Shown: positions 25,401-38,280 of the stretch, piece by piece
Layout of the letters: each line of letters opens with the position of its first letter
Position numbering within the stretch: position 1 is the stretch's first letter
Source: Euwallacea fornicatus
Taxonomy: Eukaryota; Arthropoda; Insecta; Coleoptera; Curculionidae
Direction of reading: 5' to 3'
DNA: 64,000 nt
Assembly: GCF_040115645.1 (NCBI RefSeq)
Contig: NW_027096020.1
Span: 930,001 to 994,000, forward strand
The notes under the pieces: model-generated
What the model was told of the DNA's origin: nothing
The model's database searches: none
The model's input: only the letters and a program-made list of their open reading frames with translations
Translations under genes and position numbers: made by a program

Positions 25401-25578
25401 TTTTCTAGAAACCGAGTAATTTATATGCTCAAACACACATCTTTCGTGACTTTTCAAGCTTTGAACCTCCGCAGCTCCGGCAAATGTGCTTCAAATACCT
25501 TCAAAATTTGACCACAGAATCACCTCGAAGAGCTCTTTAACATGACTAATAATGCTTAAGTCCATCTGGGTGAGTTTT
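22447..25578. repeat. Block M130-M147, second copy of A-B-C module
   Basis: Order: A B C Q R' AA AB AC then an AD-like monomer with AAGCTTTG and normal TTCAAAA (23845), C D E L D D K A B. From C to L it follows the 24-mer order (compare 2959-3654), so the block is a join of the module with part of the 24-mer family. R' at 23149 has a private TTCTTGAC for TTCGTGAC near 23184. K at 25063 ends TCTATC rather than TCCATC. Confidence 0.83.
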
Positions 25579-27840
25579 CTAGAAACCGAGTAAGTTATGT
25601 GCTCAAACACACATCTTTCGTGACTTTTCAAGCTTTGAACCTCCGTAACTTCGGCAAATGAGTTCCAAATACCTTCAAAATTTGATCATAGAATCACCTC
25701 GTCGAGCTCTTCATCATGACTCAATAGGCTTCATTCTGTGTTGGTGAGTTTTCTAGGAAACGAGTAATTTATGTGCTCAAACACACATCTTTGGTGACTT
25801 TTCAAGCTTTGAACCTCCGCAGCTCCGGCAAATGTGCTTTAAATACCTTCAAAATTTGACCACAGAATCACCTCGAAGAGCTCTTTAACATGACTAATAA
25901 TGCTTAAGTCCATCTGGGTGAGTTTTCTAGAAACCGAGTAAGTTATGTGCTCAAACACACATCTTTCGTGACTTTTCAAGCTTTGAATCTCCGTAACTTC
26001 GGCAAATGTGCTTCAAATACCATCAAAATTTGAACACAGAATCACCTCGACGAGCTCTTTAACATGACTAATAATGCTTAAGTCCATCTGGGTGAGTTTT
26101 CTAGAAACCGAGTAATTTATGTGCTCAAACACACATCTTTCGTGACTTTTCAAGCTTTGAACCTCCGCAGCTCCGGCAAATGTGCTTCAAATACCTTCAA
26201 AATTTGACCACAGAATCACCTCGAAGAGCTCTTTAACATGACTAATAATGCTTAAGTCCATCTGGGTGAGTTTTCTAGAAACCGAGTAATTTATGTGCTC
26301 AAACACACATCTTTCGTGACTTTTCAAGCTTTGAACCTCCGTAACTTCGGCAAATGAGTTCCAAATACCTTCAAAATTTGATCATAGAATCACCTCGTCG
26401 AGCTCTTCATCATGACTCATAAGGCTTCATTGTATCTTGGTGAGTTTTCTAGAAACCGAGTAATTTATATGCTCAAACACAAATCTTTCGTGACTTTTCA
26501 AGCTTTGAACCTCCGCAGCTCCGGCAAATGTGCTTCAAATACCTTCAAAATTTGACCACAGAATCACCTCGAAGAGCTCTTTAACATGACTAATAATGCT
26601 TAAGTCCATCTGGGTGAGTTTTCTAGAAACCGAGTAAGTTATGTGCTCAAACACACATCTTTCGTGACTTTTCAAGCTTTGAACCTCCGTAGCTTCGGCA
26701 AATGTGCTTCAAATACCTTCAAAACTTGAGCACAGAATCACCTCGACGAGCTCTTTAACATGACTTATAATGCTTAAGTCCATCTGGGTGAGTTTTCTAG
26801 AAACCGAGTAATTTATGTGCTCAAACACACATCTTTCGTGACTTTTCAAGCTTTGAACCTCCGCAGCTCCGGCAAATGTGCTTCAAATACCTTCAAAATT
26901 TGATCATAGAATCACCTCGTCGAGCTCTTCATCATGACTCATAAGGCTTCATTGTATCTTGGTGAGTTTTCTAGAAAACGAGTAATTTATTTGCTCAAAC
27001 ACACATCTTTCGTGACTTTTCAAGCTTTGAACCTCCGCAGCTCCGGCAAATGTGCTTCAAATACCTTCAAAATTTGACCACAGATTCACCTCGACGAGCT
27101 CTTTAACATGACTAATAATGCTTAAGTCCATCTGGGTGAGTTTTCTAGAAACCGAGTAAGTTATGTGCTCAAACACACATCTTTCGTGACTTTTCAAGCT
27201 TTGAACCTCCGTAGCTTCGGCAAATGTGCTTCAAATACCTTCAAAACTTGACCACAGAATCACCTCGACGATCTCTTTAACATGACTTATAATTGTTAAG
27301 TCCATCTGGGTGAGTTTTCTAGAAACCGAGTAATTTATGTGCTCAAACACACATCTTACGTGACTTTTCAAGCTTTGAACCTCCGTAGCTTCGGCAAATG
27401 TGCTTCAAATACCTTCAAAACTTGACCACAGAATCACCTCGACGAGCTCTTTAACATGACTTATAATGCTTAAGTTCATCTGGGTGAGTTTTCTAGAAAC
27501 CGAGTAATTTATGTGCTCAAACACACATCTTTCGTGACTCTTCAAGCTTTGAACCTCCGTAGCTCCGGCAAATGTGCTTCAAATACCTTCAAAACTTGAC
27601 CACAGAATCACCTCGACGAGCTCTTTAACATGACTTATAATGCTTAAGTCCATCTGGGTGAGTTTTCTAGAAACCGAGTAATTTATGTGCTCAAACACAC
27701 ATCTTTCGTGACTTTTCAAGTTTTAAATCTCAGGACCTTCGGCAAATGAGTTCCAAATACATTCAAAATTTGATAATAGAATCACCTCGTCGAGCTCTTC
27801 ATCATGACTCATAAGGCTTCATTGTATCTTGGTGCGTTTT
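25579..27840. repeat. Block M148-M160, fragment of the 24-mer family
   Basis: Order: T (with TAAGTT start) Hc U K A B2 P Q R S2 W X Y. T Hc U K A B2 is the end of the 24-mer (compare 5047-6090 and 9223-10266), and the following P also follows copy 2 at 10267. P Q R S2 W X Y matches 16531-17748. X here has CTCCGG instead of CTTCGG near 27564. T carrying TAAGTT at its start is a fusion of a TAAGTT-type front to T. Confidence 0.82.
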
Positions 27841-29928
27841 CTAGAAACCGAGTAATTTATGTGCTCAAACACACATCTTTCGTGACTTTTCAAGCTTTGA
27901 ACCTCCGCAGCTCCGGCAAATGTGCTTCAAATACCTTCAAAATTTGACCACAGAATCACCTCGACGAGCTCTTTAACATGACTAATAATGCTTAAGTCTA
28001 TCTGGGTGAGTTTTCTAGAAACCGAGTAATTTATGTGCTCAAACACACATCTTTCGTGACTTTTCAAGCTTTAAATCTCAGGACCTTCGGCAAATGAGTT
28101 CCAAATACATTCAAAATGTGATCATAGAATCACCTCGTCGAGCTCTTCATCATGACTCAATAGGCTTCATTCTGTGTTGGTGAGTTTTCTAGGAAACGAG
28201 TAATTTATGTGCTCAAACACACATCTTTGGTGACTTTTCAAGCTTTGAACCTCCGCAGCTCCGGCAAATGTGCTTTAAATACCTTCAAAATTTGACCACA
28301 GAATCACCTCGAAGAGCTCTTTAACATGACTAATAATGCTTAAGTCTATCTGGGTGAGTTTTCTAGAAACCGAGTAATTTATGTGCTCAAACACACATCT
28401 TTCGTGACTTTTCAAGCTTTGAATCTCCGTAACTTCGGCAAATGTGCTTCAAATACCTTCAAAACTTGACCACAGAATCACCTCGACGAGCTCTTTAACA
28501 TGACTAATAATGCTTAAGTCTATCTGGGTGAGTTTTCTAGAAACCGAGTAATTTATGTGCTCAAACACACATCTTTCGTGACTTTTCAAGCTTTAAATCT
28601 CAGGACCTTCGGCAAATGAGTTCCAAATACATTCAAAATGTGATCATAGAATCACCTCGTCGAGCTCTTCATCATGACTCAATAGGCTTCATTCTGTGTT
28701 GGTGAGTTTTCTAGGAAACGAGTAATTTATGTGCTCAAACACACATCTTTGGTGACTTTTCAAGCTTTGAACCTCCGCAGCTCCGGCAAATGTGCTTTAA
28801 ATACCTTCAAAATTTGACCACAGAATCACCTCGAAGAGCTCTTTAACATGACTAATAATGCTTAAGTCCATCTGGGTGAGTTTTCTAGAAACCGAGTAAG
28901 TTATGTGCTCAAACACACATCTTTCGTGACATTTCAAGCTTTGAACCTCCGTAGCTTCGGCAAATGTGCTTCAAATACCTTCAAAACTTGACCACAGAAT
29001 CACCTCGACGAGCTCTTTAACATGACTTATAATGCTTAAGTCTATCTGGGTGAGTTTTCTAGAAACCGAGTAATTTATGTGCTCAAACACACATCTTTCG
29101 TGACTTTTCAAGCTTTGAATCTCCGTAACTTCGGCAAATGTGCTTCAAATACCATCAAAATTTGAACACAGAATCACCTCGACGAGCTCTTTAACATGAC
29201 TAATAATGCTTAAGTCCATCTGGGTGAGTTTTCTAGAAACCGAGTAATTTATGTGCTCAAACACACATCTTTCGTGACTTTTCAAGCTTTGAACCTCCGC
29301 AGCTCCGGCAAATGTGCTTCAAATACCTTCAAAATTTGACCACAGAATCACCTCGAAGAGCTCTTTAACATGACTAATAATGCTTAAGTCCATCTGGGTG
29401 AGTTTTCTAGAAACCGAGTAATTTATGTGCTCAAACACACATCTTTCGTGACTTTTCAAGCTTTGAATCTCCGTAACTTCGGCAAATGTGCTTCAAATAC
29501 CATCAAAATTTGAACACAGAATCACCTCGACGAGCTCTTTAACATGACTAATAATGCTTAAGTCCATCTGGGTGAGTTTTCTAGAAACCGAGTAATTTAT
29601 GTGCTCAAACACACATCTTTCGTGACTTTTCAAGCTTTGAATCTCCGTAACTTCGGCAAATGTGCTTCAAATACCATCAAAATTTGAACACAGAATCACC
29701 TCGACGAGCTCTTTAACATGACTAATAATGCTTAAGTCCATCTGGGTGAGTTTTCTAGAAACCGAGTAATTTATGTGCTCAAACACACATCTTTCGTGAC
29801 TTTTCAAGCTTTGAACCTCCGCAGCTCCGGCAAATGTGCTTCAAATACCTTCAAAATTTGACCACAGAATCACCTCGAAGAGCTCTTTAACATGACTAAT
29901 AATGCTTAAGTCCATCTGGGTGAGTTTT
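27841..29928. repeat. Block M161-M172
   Basis: Order: (GCAGCTCC front with CGACGAG and TCTATC end) G Ht F G Hc I D K D D K. From G onward it equals 20533-22446, exactly 43 monomers (7482 bp) upstream. The first monomer stands where Z-Dt-F would be expected after Y, so two monomers are missing relative to the Y-Z-Dt-F-G order. It has a K-like front and an F-like end, consistent with a fusion. An identical fusion monomer is found at 32191. Confidence 0.82.
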
Positions 29929-32190
29929 CTAGAAACCGAGTAATTTATGTGCTCAAACACACATCTTTCGTGACTTTTCAAGCTTTGAACCTCCGTAACT
30001 TCGGCAAATGAGTTCCAAATACCTTCAAAATTTGATCATAGAATCACCTCGTCGAGCTCTTCATCATGACTCATAAGGCTTCATTGTATCTTGGTGAGTT
30101 TTCTAGAAACCGAGTAATTTATATGCTCAAACACACATCTTTCGTGACTTTTCAAGCTTTGAACCTCCGCAGCTCCGGCAAATGTGCTTCAAATTCCTTC
30201 AAAATTTGACCACAGAATCACCTCGAAGAGCTCTTTAACATGACTAATAATGCTTAAGTCCATCTGGGTGAGTTTTCTAGAAACCGAGTAAGTTATGTGC
30301 TCAAACACACATCTTTCGTGACTTTTCAAGTTTTGAACCTCCGTAGCTTCGGCAAATGTGCTTCAAATACCTTCAAAACTTGAGCACAGAATCACCTCGA
30401 CGAGCTCTTTAACATGACTTATAATGCTTAAGTCCATCTGGGTGAGTTTTCTAGAAACCGAGTAATTTATGTGCTCAAACACACATCTTTCGTGACTTTT
30501 CAAGCTTTGAACCTCCGCAGCTCCGGCAAATGTGCTTCAAATACCTTCAAAATTTGATCATAGAATCACCTCGTCGAGCTCTTCATCATGACTCATAAGG
30601 CTTCATTGTATCTTGGTGAGTTTTCTAGAAAACGAGTAATTTATGTGCTCAAACACACATCTTTCGTGACTTTTCAAGCTTTGAACCTCCGCAGCTCCGG
30701 CAAATGTGCTTCAAATACCTTCAAAATTTGACCACAGATTCACCTCGACAAGCTCTTTAACATGACTAATAATGCTTAAGTCCATCTGGGTGAGTTTTCT
30801 TGAAACCGAGTAAGTTATGTGCTCAAACACACATCTTTCGTGACTTTTCAAGCTTTGAACCTCCGTAACTTCGGCAAATGTGCTTCAAATACCTTCAAAA
30901 TTTGACCACAGAATCACCTCGACGAGCTCTTTAACATGACTAATAATGCTTAAGTCTATCTGGGTGAGTTTTCTAGAAACCGAGTAATTTATGTGCTCAA
31001 ACACACATCTTTCGTGACTTTTCAAGTTTTAAATCTCAGGACCTTCGGCAAATGAGTTCCAAATACATTCAAAATTTGATCATAGAATCACCTCGTCGAG
31101 CTCTTCATCATGACTTAATAGGCTTCTTTCTGTGTTGGTGAGTTTTCTAGGAAACGAGTAATTTATGTGCTCAAACACACATCTTTCGTGACTTTTCAAG
31201 TTTTAAATCTTAGGACCTTCGGCAAATGAGTTCCAAATACATTCAAAATTTGATCATAGAATCACCTCGTCGAGCTCTTCATCATGACTTAATAGGCTTC
31301 TTTCTGTGTTGGTGAGTTTTCTAGGAAACGAGTAATTTATGTGCTCAAACACACATCTTTCGTGACTTTTCAAGATTTGAACCTCCGCAGCTCCGGCAAA
31401 TGTGCTTCAAATACCTTCACAATTTGACCACAGAATCACCTCGAAGAGCTCTTTAACATGACTAATAATGCTTAAGTCCATCTGGGTGAGTTTTCTAGAA
31501 ACCGAGTAAGTTATGTGCTCAAACACACATCTTTCGTGACTTTTCAAGCTTTGAACCTCCGTAGCTTCGGCAAATGTGCTTCAAATACCTTCAAAACTTG
31601 AGCACAGAATCACCTCGACGAGCTCTTTAACATGACTTATAATGCTTAAGTCCATCTGGGTGAGTTTTCTAGAAACCGAGTAATTTATGTGCTCAAACAC
31701 ACATCTTTCGTGACTTTTCAAGCTTTGAACCTCCGCAGCTCCGGCAAATGTGCTTCAAATACCTTCAAAATTTGATCATAGAATCACCTCGTCGAGCTCT
31801 TCATCATGACTCATAAGGCTTCATTGTATCTTGGTGAGTTTTCTAGAAAACGAGTAATTTATTTGCTCAAACACACATCTTTCGTGACTTTTCAAGCTTT
31901 GAACCTCCGCAGCTCCGGCAAATGTGCTTCAAATACCTTCAAAATTTGACCACAGATTCACCTCGACGAGCTCTTTAACATGACTAATAATGCTTAAGTC
32001 CATCTGGGTGAGTTTTCTAGAAACCGAGTAAGTTATGTGCTCAAACACACATCTTTCGTGACTTTTCAAGCTTTGAACCTCCGTAGCTTCGGCAAATGTG
32101 CTTCAAATACCTTCAAAACTTGACCACAGAATCACCTCGACGATCTCTTTAACATGACTCATAAGGCTTCATTGTATCTTGGTGCGTTTT
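29929..32190. repeat. Third copy of A-B-C module, M173-M185
   Basis: A B C Q R' AA AB AC AD P Q R and a final S2 fusion. It matches 14965-17226, 86 monomers (14964 bp) upstream, including the private AAATTCC change in B and the TTCACAA of AD, which the copy at 22447 lacks. The nearer relative is therefore the more distant copy. The last monomer is an S2::Y fusion described separately. Confidence 0.87.
32017..32190. repeat. Fusion monomer S2::Y (M185)
   Basis: The front is S2: TAAGTT, GTAGCTT, CTTGACC, and the rare CGACGATCTC. The end is Y: CATAAGG and the rare ending TTGGTGCG. The last S2-specific base is at 32152 and the first Y-specific base at 32160, so the exchange lies in the shared CATGACT between them. 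Compared with the S2 W X Y order seen elsewhere, three monomers' worth of DNA (522 bp) is missing. The next monomer matches the one after Y at 27841, which supports that Y as the partner. Confidence 0.88.
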
Positions 32191-33582
32191 CTAGAAACCG
32201 AGTAATTTATGTGCTCAAACACACATCTTTCGTGACTTTTCAAGCTTTGAACCTCCGCAGCTCCGGCAAATGTGCTTCAAATACCTTCAAAATTTGACCA
32301 CAGAATCACCTCGACGAGCTCTTTAACATGACTAATAATGCTTAAGTCTATCTGGGTGAGTTTTCTAGAAACCGAGTAATTTATGTGCTCAAACACACAT
32401 CTTTCGTGACTTTTCAAGCTTTAAATCTCAGGACCTTCGGCAAATGAGTTCCAAATACATTCAAAATGTGATCATAGAATCACCTCGTCGAGCTCTTCAT
32501 CATGACTCAATAGGCTTCATTCTGTGTTGGTGAGTTTTCTAGGAAACGAGTAATTTATGTGCTCAAACACACATCTTTGGTGACTTTTCAAGCTTTGAAC
32601 CTCCGCAGCTCCGGCAAATGTGCTTTAAATACCTTCAAAATTTGACCACAGAATCACCTCGAAGAGCTCTTTAACATGACTAATAATGCTTAAGTCTATC
32701 TGGGTGAGTTTTCTAGAAACCGAGTAATTTATGTGCTCAAACACACATCTTTCGTGACTTTTCAAGCTTTGAATCTCCGTAACTTCGGCAAATGTGCTTC
32801 AAATACCTTCAAAACTTGACCACAGAATCACCTCGACGAGCTCTTTAACATGACTAATAATGCTTAAGTCTATCTGGGTGAGTTTTCTAGAAACCGAGTA
32901 ATTTATGTGCTCAAACACACATCTTTCGTGACTTTTCAAGCTTTAAATCTCAGGACCTTCGGCAAATGAGTTCCAAATACATTCAAAATGTGATCATAGA
33001 ATCACCTCGTCGAGCTCTTCATCATGACTCAATAGGCTTCATTCTGTGTTGGTGAGTTTTCTAGGAAACGAGTAATTTATGTGCTCAAACACACATCTTT
33101 GGTGACTTTTCAAGCTTTGAACCTCCGCAGCTCCGGCAAATGTGCTTTAAATACCTTCAAAATTTGACCACAGAATCACCTCGAAGAGCTCTTTAACATG
33201 ACTAATAATGCTTAAGTCCATCTGGGTGAGTTTTCTAGAAACCGAGTAAGTTATGTGCTCAAACACACATCTTTCGTGACTTTTCAAGCTTTGAACCTCC
33301 GTAGCTTCGGCAAATGTGCTTCAAATACCTTCAAAACTTGACCACAGAATCACCTCGACGAGCTCTTTAACATGACTTATAATGCTTAAGTCCATCTGGG
33401 TGAGTTTTCTAGAAACCGAGTAATTTATGTGCTCAAACACACATCTTTCGTGACTTTTCAAGCTTTGAACCTCCGCAGCTCCGGCAAATGTGCTTCAAAT
33501 ACCTTCAAAATTTGATCATAGAATCACCTCGTCGAGCTCTTCATCATGACTCATAAGGCTTCATTGTATCTTGGTGAGTTTT
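32191..33582. repeat. Block M186-M193
   Basis: Order: (K/F fusion as at 27841) G Ht F G Hc S Q. The S at 33235 ends TCCATC and follows Hc directly, in place of I, then joins Q and R. The segment connects the third A-B-C module copy to the 10-mer pair. Confidence 0.8.
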
Positions 33583-35322
33583 CTAGAAAACGAGTAATTT
33601 ATTTGCTCAAACACACATCTTTCGTGACTTTTCAAGCTTTGAACCTCCGCAGCTCCGGCAAATGTGCTTCAAATACCTTCAAAATTTGACCACAGATTCA
33701 CCTCGACGAGCTCTTTAACATGACTAATAATGCTTAAGTCCATCTGGGTGAGTTTTCTAGAAACCGAGTAAGTTATGTGCTCAAACACACATCTTTCGTG
33801 ACTTTTCAAGCTTTGAACCTCCGTAGCTTCGGCAAATGTGCTTCAAATACCTTCAAAACTTGACCACAGAATCACCTCGACGATCTCTTTAACATGACTT
33901 ATAATTGTTAAGTCCATCTGGGTGAGTTTTCTAGAAACCGAGTAATTTATGTGCTCAAACACACATCTTACGTGACTTTTCAAGCTTTGAACCTCCGTAG
34001 CTTCGGCAAATGTGCTTCAAATACCTTCAAAACTTGACCACAGAATCACCTCGACGAGCTCTTTAACATGACTTATAATGCTTAAGTTCATCTGGGTGAG
34101 TTTTCTAGAAACCGAGTAATTTATGTGCTCAAACACACATCTTTCGTGACTCTTCAAGCTTTGAACCTCCGTAGCTTCGGCAAATGTGCTTCAAATACCT
34201 TCAAAACTTGACCACAGAATCACCTCGACGAGCTCTTTAACATGACTTATAATGCTTAAGTCCATCTGGGTGAGTTTTCTAGAAACCGAGTAATTTATGT
34301 GCTCAAACACACATCTTTCGTGACTTTTCAAGTTTTAAATCTCAGGACCTTCGGCAAATGAGTTCCAAATACATTCAAAATTTGATAATAGAATCACCTC
34401 GTCGAGCTCTTCATCATGACTCATAAGGCTTCATTGTATCTTGGTGCGTTTTCTAGAAACCGAGTAATTTATGTGCTCAAACACACATCTTTCGTGACTT
34501 TTCAAGCTTTGAATCTCCGTAACTTCGGCAAATGTGCTTCAAATACCTTCAAAACTTGAGCACAGAATCACCTCGACGGGCTCTTTAACATGACTAATAA
34601 TGCTTAAGTCTATCTGGGTGAGTTTTCTAGAAACCGAGTAATTTATGTGCTCAAACACACATCTTTCGTGACTTTTCAAGCTTTGAATCTCCGTAACTTC
34701 GGCAAATGTGCTTCAAATACCATCAAAATTTGAACACAGAATCACCTCGACGAGCTCTTTAACATGACTAATAATGCTTAAGTCTATCTGGGTGAGTTTT
34801 CTAGAAACCGAGTAATTTATGTGCTCAAACACACATCTTTCGTGACTTTTCAAGCTTTGAATCTCCGTAACTTCGGCAAATGTGCTTCAAATACCTTCAA
34901 AACTTGACCACAGAATCACCTCGACGAGCTCTTTAACATGACTAATAATGCTTAAGTCTATCTGGGTGAGTTTTCTAGAAACCGAGTAATTTATGTGCTC
35001 AAACACACATCTTTCGTGACTTTTCAAGCTTTAAATCTCAGGACCTTCGGCAAATGAGTTCCAAATACATTCAAAATGTGATCATAGAATCACCTCGTCG
35101 AGCTCTTCATCATGACTCAATAGGCTTCATTCTGTGTTGGTGAGTTTTCTAGGAAACGAGTAATTTATGTGCTCAAACACACATCTTTGGTGACTTTTCA
35201 AGCTTTGAACCTCCGCAGCTCCGGCAAATGTGCTTTAAATACCTTCAAAATTTGACCACAGAATCACCTCGAAGAGCTCTTTAACATGACTAATAATGCT
35301 TAAGTCTATCTGGGTGAGTTTT
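33583..35322. repeat. 10-mer tandem repeat, copy 1 (1740 bp)
   Basis: M194-M203: R S2 W X Y Z Dt F G Ht. Diagnostic variants are CTTACGTG in W (33931), GACTCTT in X (34105), GTGCG ending Y, and CGACGGG in Z (34453). All recur 1740 bases downstream. Confidence 0.88.
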
Positions 35323-35496
35323 CTAGAAACCGAGTAATTTATGTGCTCAAACACACATCTTTCGTGACTTTTCAAGCTTTGAATCTCCGTAACTTCGGCA
35401 AATGTGCTTCAAATACCTTCAAAATTTGACCACAGATTCACCTCGACGAGCTCTTTAACATGACTAATAATGCTTAAGTCCATCTGGGTGAGTTTT
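35323..35496. repeat. Fusion monomer F::R (M204)
   Basis: The front is F (GAATCT, GTAACTT) and the end is R (TTTGACC, CAGATTC, CGACGAG, TCCATC). The last F-specific base is at 35395 and the first R-specific base at 35425; the 29 bases between are identical in the two parents, so the exchange lies there. This one event explains the 10-monomer duplication that flanks it. Confidence 0.88.
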
Positions 35497-37062
35497 CTAG
35501 AAACCGAGTAAGTTATGTGCTCAAACACACATCTTTCGTGACTTTTCAAGCTTTGAACCTCCGTAGCTTCGGCAAATGTGCTTCAAATACCTTCAAAACT
35601 TGACCACAGAATCACCTCGACGATCTCTTTAACATGACTTATAATTGTTAAGTCCATCTGGGTGAGTTTTCTAGAAACCGAGTAATTTATGTGCTCAAAC
35701 ACACATCTTACGTGACTTTTCAAGCTTTGAACCTCCGTAGCTTCGGCAAATGTGCTTCAAATACCTTCAAAACTTGACCACAGAATCACCTCGACGAGCT
35801 CTTTAACATGACTTATAATGCTTAAGTTCATCTGGGTGAGTTTTCTAGAAACCGAGTAATTTATGTGCTCAAACACACATCTTTCGTGACTCTTCAAGCT
35901 TTGAACCTCCGTAGCTTCGGCAAATGTGCTTCAAATACCTTCAAAACTTGACCACAGAATCACCTCGACGAGCTCTTTAACATGACTTATAATGCTTAAG
36001 TCCATCTGGGTGAGTTTTCTAGAAACCGAGTAATTTATGTGCTCAAACACACATCTTTCGTGACTTTTCAAGTTTTAAATCTCAGGACCTTCGGCAAATG
36101 AGTTCCAAATACATTCAAAATTTGATAATAGAATCACCTCGTCGAGCTCTTCATCATGACTCATAAGGCTTCATTGTATCTTGGTGCGTTTTCTAGAAAC
36201 CGAGTAATTTATGTGCTCAAACACACATCTTTCGTGACTTTTCAAGCTTTGAATCTCCGTAACTTCGGCAAATGTGCTTCAAATACCTTCAAAACTTGAG
36301 CACAGAATCACCTCGACGGGCTCTTTAACATGACTAATAATGCTTAAGTCTATCTGGGTGAGTTTTCTAGAAACCGAGTAATTTATGTGCTCAAACACAC
36401 ATCTTTCGTGACTTTTCAAGCTTTGAATCTCCGTAACTTCGGCAAATGTGCTTCAAATACCATCAAAATTTGAACACAGAATCACCTCGACGAGCTCTTT
36501 AACATGACTAATAATGCTTAAGTCTATCTGGGTGAGTTTTCTAGAAACCGAGTAATTTATGTGCTCAAACACACATCTTTCGTGACTTTTCAAGCTTTGA
36601 ATCTCCGTAACTTCGGCAAATGTGCTTCAAATACCTTCAAAACTTGACCACAGAATCACCTCGACGAGCTCTTTAACATGACTAATAATGCTTAAGTCTA
36701 TCTGGGTGAGTTTTCTAGAAACCGAGTAATTTATGTGCTCAAACACACATCTTTCGTGACTTTTCAAGCTTTAAATCTCAGGACCTTCGGCAAATGAGTT
36801 CCAAATACATTCAAAATGTGATCATAGAATCACCTCGTCGAGCTCTTCATCATGACTCAATAGGCTTCATTCTGTGTTGGTGAGTTTTCTAGGAAACGAG
36901 TAATTTATGTGCTCAAACACACATCTTTGGTGACTTTTCAAGCTTTGAACCTCCGCAGCTCCGGCAAATGTGCTTTAAATACCTTCAAAATTTGACCACA
37001 GAATCACCTCGAAGAGCTCTTTAACATGACTAATAATGCTTAAGTCTATCTGGGTGAGTTTT
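35323..37062. repeat. 10-mer tandem repeat, copy 2 (1740 bp)
   Basis: M204-M213: (F::R fusion) S2 W X Y Z Dt F G Ht, matching copy 1 from S2 on. The fusion monomer at its start is the expected product of an unequal exchange between F, which normally follows Ht, and R. After this copy the array continues F G Hc I J D K, completing the doubled triad that copy 1 lacks. Confidence 0.88.
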
Positions 37063-38280
37063 CTAGAAACCGAGTAATTTATGTGCTCAAACACACATCT
37101 TTCGTGACTTTTCAAGCTTTGAATCTCCGTAACTTCGGCAAATGTGCTTCAAATACCTTCAAAACTTGACCACAGAATCACCTCGACGAGCTCTTTAACA
37201 TGACTAATAATGCTTAAGTCTATCTGGGTGAGTTTTCTAGAAACCGAGTAATTTATGTGCTCAAACACACATCTTTCGTGACTTTTCAAGCTTTAAATCT
37301 CAGGACCTTCGGCAAATGAGTTCCAAATACATTCAAAATGTGATCATAGAATCACCTCGTCGAGCTCTTCATCATGACTCAATAGGCTTCATTCTGTGTT
37401 GGTGAGTTTTCTAGGAAACGAGTAATTTATGTGCTCAAACACACATCTTTGGTGACTTTTCAAGCTTTGAACCTCCGCAGCTCCGGCAAATGTGCTTTAA
37501 ATACCTTCAAAATTTGACCACAGAATCACCTCGAAGAGCTCTTTAACATGACTAATAATGCTTAAGTCCATCTGGGTGAGTTTTCTAGAAACCGAGTAAG
37601 TTATGTGCTCAAACACACATCTTTCGTGACATTTCAAGCTTTGAACCTCCGTAGCTTCGGCAAATGTGCTTCAAATACCTTCAAAACTTGACCACAGAAT
37701 CACCTCGACGAGCTCTTTAACATGACTTATAATGCTTAAGTCTATCTGGGTGAGTTTTCTAGAAACCGAGTAATTTATGTGCTCAAACACATATCTTTCG
37801 TGACTTTTCAAGCTTTGAATCTCCGTAACTTCGGCAAATGTGCTTCAAATACCATCAAAATTTGAACACAGAATCACCTCGACGAGCTCTTTAACATGAC
37901 TAATAATGCTTAAGTCCATCTGGGTGAGTTTTCTAGAAACCGAGTAATTTATGTGCTCAAACACACATCTTTCGTGACTTTTCAAGCTTTGAATCTCCGT
38001 AACTTCGGCAAATGTGCTTCAAATACCATCAAAATTTGAACACAGAATCACCTCGACGAGCTCTTTAACATGACTAATAATGCTTAAGTCCATCTGGGTG
38101 AGTTTTCTAGAAACCGAGTAATTTATGTGCTCAAACACACATCTTTCGTGACTTTTCAAGCTTTGAACCTCCGCAGCTCCGGCAAATGTGCTTCAAATAC
38201 CTTCAAAATTTGACCACAGAATCACCTCGAAGAGCTCTTTAACATGACTAATAATGCTTAAGTCCATCTGGGTGAGTTTT
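36193..38280. repeat. 12-mer higher-order repeat, copy 1 (2088 bp)
   Basis: M209-M220: Z Dt F G Ht F G Hc I J D K. It overlaps the second 10-mer copy, so two tandem duplications of different length share monomers 36193-37062. J at 37759 has CACATATC, a marker that ties this unit to the start of the 24-mer (2089). Confidence 0.88.
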
